The position numbers were made by a program, and so were the translations under genes. This document shows positions 1-8,325 of a stretch of DNA of 64,000 nucleotides, piece after piece. Origin of the DNA: Flavobacterium wongokense (lineage in GTDB: Bacteria > Bacteroidota > Bacteroidia > Flavobacteriales > Flavobacteriaceae); NCBI RefSeq assembly GCF_021608265.1, contig NZ_JAKIHP010000001.1, positions 248,001 to 312,000 of the forward strand, read 5' to 3'. A model generated the notes under the pieces. It was not told the DNA's origin and searched no databases. It worked only from the letters and a program-made list of their open reading frames with translations. Within the stretch, counting starts at the first letter, position 1, and each line of letters opens with the position of its first letter.

Positions 1-1323
1 ATGGTGTTTTCCGTCGCCTAAATCAACCAATACTGCTTGATTTTCCTTGTTGATTAACTTGGAGATTTCCTCAATTGGTGTATTCGCTTTTACAATCGGA
101 TACGGTTTTCCCATGATTTCACGGATTGGCTTTTCAGCGATGTTCTTGTCTTCTACATAGCTTCTGAACAAATCGGTTTCGTCCAAACTTCCAACAAAAC
201 CAGTAGTATCAATTACGGGAATTTGTGAGATATTGTATTTTTTCAAACGCTCAATCGCATGCGAAACCAATTCCTCTGTACGAACGACTACCAATGGTTT
301 GTCTTTATGGTCTTTGATCACATCTTCGGCTTTGGTGATATCCTCATCCAAAAACCCTCTTTCGCGCATCCAGTCGTCGTTGAACATTTTTCCCACATAA
401 CGGCTTCCCGAATCATGGAACAAAACCACTACCACATCATCCTTTGTAAAATGTTCTTTTAGCTGATGCAATCCTTTGATGCATGAACCTGCAGAATTCC
501 CAACAAAGATTCCTTCTTCCAAAGCGATTTTTCGGGTATACACCGCAGCATCCTTATCGGTTACTTTGGTAAATCCGTCGATGATTGAAAAGTCAACGTT
601 TTTTGGCAAAATGTCTTCTCCGATTCCTTCTGTGATATAGGAATAGATTTCGTTTTCGTCAAAGATTCCGGTTTCGTGGTATTTTTTAAACACAGAACCA
701 TAGGTATCGATTCCCCAAACTTTGATGTTGGGATTTTTCTCTTTCAAATATTTTCCGATTCCGGAAATGGTTCCTCCTGTTCCAACTCCAACAACGAAAT
801 GAGTCACTTTCCCGTCAGTCTGTTCCCAGATTTCTGGTCCGGTTTGCTCATAATTCGCTTTTGCGTTTGAGGGATTATCGTATTGGTTTACGTACCAGGA
901 ATTTGGAATTTCAGTGCTCAGCCTTTTGGATACCGAATAGTATGAACGTGGATCTGTTGGCTCAACATCTGTTGGGCATACCACAACCTTAGCACCAACG
1001 GCGCGAAGGATATCCATTTTTTCCTTGGATTGTTTGTCGGTGATTACAAAAATACATTTGTAGCCTTTTACGATTGCGGCAAGCGCCAATCCCATACCGG
1101 TGTTTCCTGAAGTTCCTTCAATGATGGTTCCGCCTGGTTTTAACCTTCCGTCGGCTTCGGCATCTTCAACCATTTTAAGTGCCATACGGTCTTTTGTGGA
1201 ATTCCCCGGATTGAAGGTTTCTACCTTGGCCAAAACCAAAGCGTCGATTCCTTCTACGACTTTGTTAAGTTTTACTAATGGCGTGTTGCCAATAGTCCCT
1301 AATATATTTTCTGCGTATTTCAT
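1..1323 (-). CDS. PLP-dependent cystathionine beta-synthase/cysteine synthase with CBS domains (3' end cut by window edge)
   Basis: The protein starts at 1323 (MKYAENILGT) and stays open to the left edge, so only the last residues are missing. It belongs to the beta-replacing PLP fold type II family, which makes cystathionine or cysteine from serine derivatives. The PLP lysine is at about residue 44 in the motif NPGNSTKDR. The substrate loop TSGNTG lies near residue 70 and the phosphate-binding loop GVGTGGTISG near residue 180. After about residue 340 comes a C-terminal pair of CBS domains, which in this family sense adenosyl ligands. The CBS tail favours cystathionine beta-synthase over plain CysK/CysM, but the sequence cannot settle the substrate. 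A good promoter lies directly upstream, so the gene is probably transcribed alone. Confidence 0.88.
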   Translation of the reverse strand, partial: MKYAENILGTIGNTPLVKLNKVVEGIDALVLAKVETFNPGNSTKDRMALKMVEDAEADGRLKPGGTIIEGTSGNTGMGLALAAIVKGYKCIFVITDKQSKEKMDILRAVGAKVVVCPTDVEPTDPRSYYSVSKRLSTEIPNSWYVNQYDNPSNAKANYEQTGPEIWEQTDGKVTHFVVGVGTGGTISGIGKYLKEKNPNIKVWGIDTYGSVFKKYHETGIFDENEIYSYITEGIGEDILPKNVDFSIIDGFTKVTDKDAAVYTRKIALEEGIFVGNSAGSCIKGLHQLKEHFTKDDVVVVLFHDSGSRYVGKMFNDDWMRERGFLDEDITKAEDVIKDHKDKPLVVVRTEELVSHAIERLKKYNISQIPVIDTTGFVGSLDETDLFRSYVEDKNIAEKPIREIMGKPYPIVKANTPIEEISKLINKENQAVLVDLGDGKHH

Positions 1324-1376
1324 TTTTTTAGAGAATAGAAAAAAGAAGAAAGAATAAAGACTTCTTTTATTTGTGA

Positions 1377-1408
1377 CAAATGTAATGTCTATTTATATGG
1401 TTTCCAAA
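1377..1408 (-). promoter_or_regulatory. Bacteroidota-type promoter for the PLP/CBS-domain gene
   Basis: On the minus strand a TTTG box (1405-1408) is followed after 20 bp by TACATTTG (1377-1384). This matches the Bacteroidota TTTG / TAnnTTTG consensus and lies 54 bp upstream of the start codon at 1323. Confidence 0.6.
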
Positions 1409-1430
1409 AATTAAAATGGTTTACTCAATA

Positions 1431-1545
1431 ACCCTGATTGGAGCGATACCGAAGTATAGCGAAAAGCAGGAATTACGACTGCTGGCAATGCCCAAACCTT
1501 TCGTTCCTAATCTACAACAGATTGCTTCGTTCCTCGCAATGACAT
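1431..1545. repeat. Intergenic hairpin repeat, family A, copy 1
   Basis: This stretch follows the pattern ACCCTGATTGGAGCGATACC ... GCAGGA ... GGTT/CCTAA and ends in GATTGCTTCGTTCCTCGCAATGAC-type sequence that abuts the porin stop codon. Related copies are at 13036-13118 and 32787-32870. All three share an AGCCC(T/G)GAT..AGCG..(A/G)CC head and an internal AGC(T/G)GA..GCAGGA or GCGGAAAGCCGGA core; the second and third end in GCTCCTAAAA. It has no convincing coding capacity: the long plus-strand ORF across it is a shadow of the porin gene. Confidence 0.65.
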
Positions 1546-3473
1546 TATTGGAAGAAATTCCATACCAATCCGAATCGGATTATGAAATCGCGGTACGGAT
1601 AATTAGGCGCGGTGTAGAAATCGTTGCCGGTTATCTTGGAGTTGAAATGTTCGAGTTTGAAGAAGATCCTGGTTTGACGGATTCGGGCGTTGACAAAGAA
1701 ATCGAGCATTGGGAAATCGCCAACCTTATTTTCGTTTTGTACAAATGCCTCAACCGTTACCGGATTGTAATCGTTGATGTAATATTTGGTAAAATAATTA
1801 AAGGTAAATCCGGTTTGGAGGTACAATGCTTTTTTGAAGAAATAATCGGTAAAATAGAGCGAATTCCTTGTTGTAATTTGAGGAATATTGAGCACGTCCT
1901 CTTCCTGGTCAACCTTTTGGTACAATAGGGTGTTGTCTAATGCCAGTTTCCACCATTTGAATTCTCGGCTCACTTTTACGGACAAATAATTTATCGTTTT
2001 ATCGTATTGTTTTGGGGAAATAAGCTGTTGGCGTTCTTCTGAAGGATCGGCGCTAAAATACAGATGGTCCTTTATGGAGCTTACCTGCACCGAAGCGTCA
2101 AACCATTGCGTTTTGGCTGTTGCCTCAAGATTATTGATTTTCTCGTTTTTGAAATCATTGTGCCAGTTGTAAGCTACATAACTGCTTTGATACAGGTTGT
2201 AAATATGGTCCGGGATTTTATTCAGCAATTGGTATTGGAAAACAAATTCGTTTTTGTCATTCAGCTTATATTTCAGTTTGGAATCAAAGTTAGACATCGG
2301 TTGGTTTGAAATGGAGTTGGCATAGCTAAAGGTTCCGTTCCATTTATTTTTCCTGTAATCGTATTGCCCGCCAAGAGTATAGATTTCGTCATTAATCCTG
2401 TTTGGGATTACGCCCGAATCCAGAATCAGCACTTTGTCATAGTAATAATTATATCGGAAAGCCTCGCCAAAAAACTGGAATTTTCCCAACAGGGAATTTT
2501 CATAAATTGCTCCGGCCTTATTGTACCATCGTGTATAACGCGTTTGGTCGTTGATGTCGCCCGGAACATAAGACTCGCCAAAACGTGCTACCTGAATCTC
2601 ATTTTCATCAATGGTTACGGTAGAAAGCAGCGTTTTTTGATAGTAATTAAAAAACTTATGCTCGTAATTGAATTGGTGCGTCAGGTAGAGATTGTTGTCT
2701 CCCTTCTTGCCATTAATCCTGAAATTATGGTCAAAGAAAATCCTTTTGCCTTTCATAAAACTGGTAGCATCGGTCAAATACACTTCCAATCGGGCACGAT
2801 TTGAAAAGGCTCCGTCTTCGCTTTCGAAATCATCAACGTTTGTGATTCCGCCATTTTCACCATTCAGGAAATCCTGTCCGGTAAAATGGAAGTTTAGGTA
2901 ATATCTTTTGTTTAAGGTATTGTAGCTTGATGTAAATCTGAAATTTCCGGTACTTGAAAGCTGGTTGATGTATTTACCCAGAGAACGCAAACCCTTGAAC
3001 GCTACTGACATATTGAAACGTTCGGAAGTATTTACCGTGATAAAGGCATCAACGGATTGTCCTTGCTCCATGGTTGTCTTGAAATACAGCTCGGTCACCG
3101 GTGTTGCAACTGAATAATATTTAATATCGTTAACACCCAGATAATTGAATTGTTTGCCTGAGAAACCTATTTCGGGAAAAGAGGTGAAATTTTTTAATCC
3201 GAAATCAAGAACCGCATATGTCTGTCCCTCATTTGCAAACGGCAAAAGCCCAAAAATATCTTTTCGCAAATAGTTGTATTCGTATTCCTTTTTTATTGTG
3301 AGCGACGTATCTACATAAGTGGTATCCTTTTGCAAAGTGATAATCCTGTATTGGTCAAAAGCCGCTTTCGGAGTCTTTTTGGGAACATCCTTTGCAGCAT
3401 CAGTTGATTTCCCCATCTGGGAAAAACCAAACGAAAAGCACAATAAAAAGAGTACGGTTAAAAAGTATTTCAT
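1545..3473 (-). CDS. Putative outer-membrane porin (Porin_10-like)
   Basis: The 642-residue protein has a clear signal peptide (MKYFLTVLFLLCFSFGFSQ). The start at 3473 is chosen over an upstream ATG at 3524 because the signal peptide begins there. The rest is rich in alternating aromatic/polar beta strands and ends in an aromatic strand (GLVWNFFQ), as expected for an outer-membrane beta-barrel. The lysine/proline-rich segment after the signal and the FGLLPFANEGQTY region resemble the putative porins (Porin_10, DUF-type) that are common in Flavobacteriia. Substrate is unknown. A TATTTTTG box at 3491-3498 on the minus strand could serve as its -7 element. The stop codon runs straight into a family A repeat. 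Confidence 0.75.
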   Translation of the reverse strand: MKYFLTVLFLLCFSFGFSQMGKSTDAAKDVPKKTPKAAFDQYRIITLQKDTTYVDTSLTIKKEYEYNYLRKDIFGLLPFANEGQTYAVLDFGLKNFTSFPEIGFSGKQFNYLGVNDIKYYSVATPVTELYFKTTMEQGQSVDAFITVNTSERFNMSVAFKGLRSLGKYINQLSSTGNFRFTSSYNTLNKRYYLNFHFTGQDFLNGENGGITNVDDFESEDGAFSNRARLEVYLTDATSFMKGKRIFFDHNFRINGKKGDNNLYLTHQFNYEHKFFNYYQKTLLSTVTIDENEIQVARFGESYVPGDINDQTRYTRWYNKAGAIYENSLLGKFQFFGEAFRYNYYYDKVLILDSGVIPNRINDEIYTLGGQYDYRKNKWNGTFSYANSISNQPMSNFDSKLKYKLNDKNEFVFQYQLLNKIPDHIYNLYQSSYVAYNWHNDFKNEKINNLEATAKTQWFDASVQVSSIKDHLYFSADPSEERQQLISPKQYDKTINYLSVKVSREFKWWKLALDNTLLYQKVDQEEDVLNIPQITTRNSLYFTDYFFKKALYLQTGFTFNYFTKYYINDYNPVTVEAFVQNENKVGDFPMLDFFVNARIRQTRIFFKLEHFNSKITGNDFYTAPNYPYRDFIIRFGLVWNFFQ

Positions 3474-3526
3474 CTTAAAACATTTCGAAGCAAAAATACA
3501 TAAAACTATTTGTAATAAAATCATAA

Positions 3527-3550
3527 AAAAACCACCATAAAGGTGGTTTT
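3527..3550 (-). terminator. Intrinsic terminator after the M4 protease gene
   Basis: The inverted repeat AAAACCACC / GGTGGTTTT with a 5-nt loop is followed on the minus strand by a T-rich run (complement of the A run at about 3524-3530). It lies just after the stop codon at 3571. Confidence 0.7.
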
Positions 3551-3570
3551 AATTATTATCGGATAAAAGT

Positions 3571-6486
3571 TTATTCTTTTATAAATTTCTTGGTAACCGA
3601 ACTATTGTCTGTCTTAAAGGTTATAAAATAAACTCCGGACGCAAGGCTCGAAACATCAATTGAATTATTGGACAAATTTGCCAATTTATAAATCTGTTTT
3701 CCTGAAACGTCATTGATGGTAACTGCCGAAACATTCACGCCATTGCGGACACTGAAGTTCAGGGCATTGTTTGCCGGGTTTGGATAAATGCTCACCGTGT
3801 TTGCTGTAAATTCTTCATTGCTTAATGGTGCAGCCTCAATAACAAAGTTATCTATGAATGCTCCATCGTAATTGTCTGTAGCATCTGATTGGAATACAAA
3901 CCTGAACAACATATTGGTTTGTGGGCTTGGAGAAGCCGAACCAAATGCAGCTAAATTGTAACTATACAATCTTTTTGCTCCATTAGGGAAACCGCTTCCG
4001 TTGATGCTTCCTGCATCACCAGTCCATTCTCCGCCAACGCATGTTGGGCATCCTGTATCCGCTGTATACCAGTTCGGATCAGACATTGAACCTAATCGAC
4101 TCCATGTGCTTCCACCATTTGTTGAATACTGCATGTATAAAATATCACCACTATACTGTAAATCAAATGCCATGTGGAATTTCAAAAGTGGATTAGCTGT
4201 TTGCGATAAATCGTAACATCTTGAAGTCAGATATGCTTTTGTATCACTTGTGTAAGGATTTGTTAATCCGGTAGCGTATACATTTGAATTATCAGCAACT
4301 GCACTAGTTAGATTAGGTTTGTTGATAATTCCTCTCTGCCATAATGATGTTGCAGCAAATGGTTCATCTGAAGCAAGTAAATTATCGGCGGCAGATTCAA
4401 AAGTATTTACCTGGCCAATAACTCCGCTTTGGTTAACATAGATGTAACTTGACCTTGCATTGTTTGATACCACTCCGTCTCCGGTAGTAGTAGTTGTAAC
4501 ATTTAAAGTGTGTACTCCTGGTGTAAGGCTTCCTGTATTGATTGTCAATTGCTGAGTTCCAACTGAACAAGTAGAAAGGTTTCCTGTCCACGTTGCAGTT
4601 GAATTACTTCCGCCATCGATATTATAAGTAATGGTAACAGATGTAAGCGCGTTTGAGCCTAAGTTTCTAAAAGTAACTGTTTGAATTACATTTGGCGTAC
4701 CACAATTTGCAGAATTGTTCCCTACAAGGCTTTCCTGGCTAACGTCATTCGCAGCATTTACAAAACTGGTTCCCACATTCACAGCAAACCAGGCATTGGT
4801 CACTGCTGCAACTTCAGGTGCACTTGTACAATATAAAGTTTTCACAAGCTCAATTGACATAACCCTTGCATCGAAGAATGTTGAATTTGGCGTTAAATAA
4901 TCTCTTTCAAGATAATAAGCAATTTGTGATGATTTCTGCATTCCAACACCAACAACATTGTAAGTATCCCTGTCTGCAATTGGAGCATTGTTTGTCCCAG
5001 AACCTCCAGCCGTTAAAAGGTAGAACCATTTGTTCAGGACGCCACTATTGGTATGAACACCACAGTAATCATTAGTATTTGCATTTGGTGTACAAAATCC
5101 GTCATCACCTGTAACTACATAATTGGTTCCCTGAAAAGTGTCCGGATCACCTAATGATAATGGATTGCTCATCGATCTTAATCCTCCATTCGTAGAATCT
5201 TCTCCAATTTTCCAAACATTTGCAACAGGTGTTCCTGTGATAGCTCCGGTTCTTCCGAAGTGTTCGATACAGGCACCCCAAATATCTGAAAAGCCTTCAT
5301 TCATAGCTCCTGACTGATTACGGTAAGCTAATGCTGCAGTATATGTATTAACAGCATGTCCAATTTCATGCCCGCAGATATCAATTGTGGTGTAAGGTTT
5401 TCCTGCAGTTCCGTCACCGTAAGTCATGAAAGATCCGTTCCAGAAAGCATTGTCAAAATTTGCATTTGTTTGTTTGTAATGCACATAACTTCTGATGTCT
5501 CCATTATTATCGTCATAACTATTCCTATTGAAAACTGTTTTCCAAAAATCAAAAGTCATTTCAGCTCCCCAATGTGCATCCAACGCAGCATTATCCCAAA
5601 ACGTGTTGGCATGTTCAGCCGCAGTCCAATTGTTATCGTTGTCTTTGAAATGTACATTTTGGTAAGTGGCAACTATTCTCTCGCAATTGTAGGTAATAAT
5701 TCCGTTGCCTCTGGTTTGGTCATCCAATACAAACATATTCAGCGGTGTGTCAAATCGGGTTTGGATGCTTCTTTGCCCACTATATTTGGTAAAGGCATTT
5801 CCAGTTACCAAAGCTTCAAAGTTTTCAACCTGTTGTTTATCATTAGTTTTAACTGTGGAATTGGTAAGATGTTTAATCACAGGATTTTTATATAAAACCT
5901 GTCCATTGTTTGCATCTATATAAATCTCCTGTCTTGAAACCGGTTCGATAGCATAAATGTCATATTTATAGGCCAATTTTACTTCGCCCGTATTAACAAT
6001 AGGAAACAACAATAATTCTCCCTGAGGTTTTTGATAGCCTACAACTTCTGCCTGCTTTGGATCATCCCATAAGTATTTTGTGGCATTGACATTATTGATT
6101 GCTTTGTTTAAGCCTTGTTCCTGAGTCAAAGAAGGCACAAGGTTTGAAGATGGTGCTTTATAGACTTCTGCATTAATCAGAGTCACTTTCCCATTCTTAC
6201 TGTGCGTGATTAAAGTTCCGAATTCAACTTTCAAGCCCTTGTAAAATTGTTGATGCCTTTGATGAACCATCCCAGTCTCATCAGAAGTACTTCTGGCAGC
6301 AACAAAAGAATTATCAGAATCCAATCCCTGTTGTTTCAAAAAATACTTAATGGCATTTTCTTTTGAGATAGCTTCATCAAAACGAACTACCTTTTGAAAA
6401 GGTGCGTTTTCTTTTATCCGATTTTGTGCATTTACACAAAAAGCTAAAAAAAGTGAAGCCAATAAAACAATGTTGTTTTTTTTCAT
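3571..6486 (-). CDS. Secreted M4 (thermolysin-like) metallopeptidase with T9SS sorting domain
   Basis: The start at 6486 (MKKNNIVLLASLFLAFCVNAQ) gives a proper signal peptide; the upstream in-frame ATG at 6594 does not. Order of domains: FTP/PepSY-like propeptide (about residues 25-210), then the M4 catalytic domain with the zinc motif HEIGH at about residues 373-377 and the third ligand in NEGFSDIWG. A CARDB-type adhesive domain (VTFRNLGSNALTSVTITY) follows, then a region like an MAM/jelly-roll domain with AFIDNFVIE. The C-terminal T9SS type A signal contains the motif YPNPANNALN and ends SGVYFITFKTDNSSVTKKFIKE. Expected role: extracellular protein degradation after zymogen processing and export through the T9SS. 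It lies next to, and downstream of, a SusCD operon but has its own terminator. Confidence 0.95.
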   Translation of the reverse strand: MKKNNIVLLASLFLAFCVNAQNRIKENAPFQKVVRFDEAISKENAIKYFLKQQGLDSDNSFVAARSTSDETGMVHQRHQQFYKGLKVEFGTLITHSKNGKVTLINAEVYKAPSSNLVPSLTQEQGLNKAINNVNATKYLWDDPKQAEVVGYQKPQGELLLFPIVNTGEVKLAYKYDIYAIEPVSRQEIYIDANNGQVLYKNPVIKHLTNSTVKTNDKQQVENFEALVTGNAFTKYSGQRSIQTRFDTPLNMFVLDDQTRGNGIITYNCERIVATYQNVHFKDNDNNWTAAEHANTFWDNAALDAHWGAEMTFDFWKTVFNRNSYDDNNGDIRSYVHYKQTNANFDNAFWNGSFMTYGDGTAGKPYTTIDICGHEIGHAVNTYTAALAYRNQSGAMNEGFSDIWGACIEHFGRTGAITGTPVANVWKIGEDSTNGGLRSMSNPLSLGDPDTFQGTNYVVTGDDGFCTPNANTNDYCGVHTNSGVLNKWFYLLTAGGSGTNNAPIADRDTYNVVGVGMQKSSQIAYYLERDYLTPNSTFFDARVMSIELVKTLYCTSAPEVAAVTNAWFAVNVGTSFVNAANDVSQESLVGNNSANCGTPNVIQTVTFRNLGSNALTSVTITYNIDGGSNSTATWTGNLSTCSVGTQQLTINTGSLTPGVHTLNVTTTTTGDGVVSNNARSSYIYVNQSGVIGQVNTFESAADNLLASDEPFAATSLWQRGIINKPNLTSAVADNSNVYATGLTNPYTSDTKAYLTSRCYDLSQTANPLLKFHMAFDLQYSGDILYMQYSTNGGSTWSRLGSMSDPNWYTADTGCPTCVGGEWTGDAGSINGSGFPNGAKRLYSYNLAAFGSASPSPQTNMLFRFVFQSDATDNYDGAFIDNFVIEAAPLSNEEFTANTVSIYPNPANNALNFSVRNGVNVSAVTINDVSGKQIYKLANLSNNSIDVSSLASGVYFITFKTDNSSVTKKFIKE

Positions 6487-6629
6487 GAATTTTTTTTTAA
6501 AATGGTTGTTGTAATAGTCCCTTTGAAAAAATGGCGGCAGGCAATCTATATCAATGGCTTTGAGCAAATTAAATCTGTTCCAAAAGGATAGCAAAGTTAA
6601 GTAAAAAAATATAAAATAAAATCATAAAA

Positions 6630-6661
6630 AAACATCCCATTTAATAAAAAATGGGATGTTT
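6630..6661 (-). terminator. Intrinsic terminator of the susC-susD operon
   Basis: The 11-bp inverted repeat AACATCCCATT / AATGGGATGTT (6631-6641 and 6650-6660) is followed by a T run on the minus strand. It lies immediately after the susD stop codon at 6684. Confidence 0.8.
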
Positions 6662-6683
6662 AGATTTATAAATAAAGCCTATC

Positions 6684-8309
6684 TTATTGGTCGTAACCAG
6701 GATTTTGCTCCATCTGTGGATTAGCGTTCATTTCTCTAATTGGAATTGGCGCTGTAAATCTAGTGTCAGTAGTTGGAATTGAACAAACATTTACCTGCTC
6801 GCAGTCTCTTGAATATCTGTCGATTCCAGCATTAGCAAGAGTACCTAACCTTTTCAAGTCGATATATCTGTGTCCTTCTAAGTACAACTCCAATCTTCTT
6901 TCCAAAAGAACATCAGCCCAAGCAGCAGTAGCATTAGCATAAACCGGCAATGCTGGTGGTGAATTTCTGAAAGTTCTTGCAATTCTAACAGCCTGAACAG
7001 CATTTGCAGCTCCTGTTAAATCACCTGCAGCAATTAAAGCCTCTGCACGGATGAAGTACATTTCAGACATTCTGAAGATTTTGTAGTCACTTTGCAACTC
7101 TCTGTTAGTTCCAACTTTACCAGGATATTTGTCTATACATAATACGTCTGTAAACTTGTAGTTACCATCTGTATCAAAATAAGGAGCAGTTGATCCTGTA
7201 TAACCTGGCTGGTCAATTTTACTGGTTGGGTCAATGTAAACGTATCTTCTGATATCGTTAGATTGGTGGGCAGCATTAGTATTTTGCTCTAACAGATTAA
7301 ATACGTTTCTGTCCATTTCATGGTATGGTCCTCCAGAAAATTGTGTTCTGTTAAAATAGAATAATCCTGCAACAGCACTTTTGCTGGTACCCATCTCAAA
7401 GGATAAGATAATCTCACCTTGGTAACCCGCACCTGTTGGGTCAGTAAACATTCTTTTGTAAGGATTGTTTGAAAAGGTAGTTTGGCTGTAGAATGCATTA
7501 TTCCATGCAGTAGAACCTACAGTACCCGCTGGTAAACCAGTATTTGACACTGCCAAAGCAGGACCCGCAGCAATTACCTGATCAGCATATTGTAATGCTA
7601 ATGCGTAATTTTTTCTGTAAAGGTACATTCTTGCTCTGAACGCATTAACTGCATTTTTGCTAAAGAAAGTCCAAGGGTGTGTATTAGGAGCTGTTGCAGT
7701 AGTGTAGTCAACAAGGTTAGCATAAGCATCGTTCAAATCTGATTCGATTAATGCAAAAACTTCTCCGTTGGTACTTCTAGGTAATTTCTCTGTAATTGAA
7801 GGAACATGATCTACCTTACAAACACCTAAAGCACTGTCGTTAGACAGGTCAGTTGAAAAATACGTAAGCAACTGGAAGTGACCATATGCTCTTAAGGCTT
7901 TTGCATGAGCCACAATTGAATTGTATTCAGCCTCTTCAGCAGGAGTTGGAGTAATCCTTGACGCACCTTCGATTAAACGGTTTGCTCTATTGATTAATGA
8001 GTATTCCGTAAGCCACATTTCCTCAACAAAAGCATCATTTGAAAGTAAAATGAACCCATACAAATCACGTTCCTGGCCAGCATTTTGACTACCTAGCGTA
8101 ATTTCATCCGTCATATTGGCTGTCAAACCTACCTCTGCATGCGTATCGGCATAGTCATACGTACCAAGCAAGTAGAGCTTCATATCGTCCAGCGTCTTAA
8201 AAGTAGCAGCATCATTTAGCTCACCATCCTGAACTATATGATATGCATCTTCACATGAGTTGAATGTCAAACCGACAATTGCAACTAGTAATAAACTTAA
8301 TTTTTTCAT
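6684..8309 (-). CDS. SusD/RagB-family nutrient-binding outer-membrane lipoprotein
   Basis: The 541-residue protein has a lipoprotein signal with the lipobox cysteine at residue 19 (LTFNSC). It contains the alpha-helical TPR-like core typical of SusD (for example RANRLIEGASRITP and YFIRAEALIAAGDLTGAANAVQAVR) and the C-terminal motif LLERRLELYLEGHRYIDLKRLG. SusD proteins sit on the cell surface as a lid on their SusC partner and bind the substrate for import. The gene follows susC after a 16-bp gap, so the two are co-transcribed. No glycoside hydrolase or sugar regulator is adjacent, whereas a secreted protease is, which suggests peptides rather than glycans as substrate (inference). Confidence 0.95.
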   Translation of the reverse strand: MKKLSLLLVAIVGLTFNSCEDAYHIVQDGELNDAATFKTLDDMKLYLLGTYDYADTHAEVGLTANMTDEITLGSQNAGQERDLYGFILLSNDAFVEEMWLTEYSLINRANRLIEGASRITPTPAEEAEYNSIVAHAKALRAYGHFQLLTYFSTDLSNDSALGVCKVDHVPSITEKLPRSTNGEVFALIESDLNDAYANLVDYTTATAPNTHPWTFFSKNAVNAFRARMYLYRKNYALALQYADQVIAAGPALAVSNTGLPAGTVGSTAWNNAFYSQTTFSNNPYKRMFTDPTGAGYQGEIILSFEMGTSKSAVAGLFYFNRTQFSGGPYHEMDRNVFNLLEQNTNAAHQSNDIRRYVYIDPTSKIDQPGYTGSTAPYFDTDGNYKFTDVLCIDKYPGKVGTNRELQSDYKIFRMSEMYFIRAEALIAAGDLTGAANAVQAVRIARTFRNSPPALPVYANATAAWADVLLERRLELYLEGHRYIDLKRLGTLANAGIDRYSRDCEQVNVCSIPTTDTRFTAPIPIREMNANPQMEQNPGYDQ

Positions 8310-8325
8310 ATCTATTTAATTTTTT

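Noticed and set aside
1416..1928. 170-codon plus-strand ORF across the porin 3' end
   Set aside because: It lies antisense to the porin and begins in a family A repeat; its translation has no domain or signal and the porin reading frame explains the sequence.
5356..5895. 179-codon plus-strand ORF
   Set aside because: Antisense shadow of the M4 protease catalytic domain.
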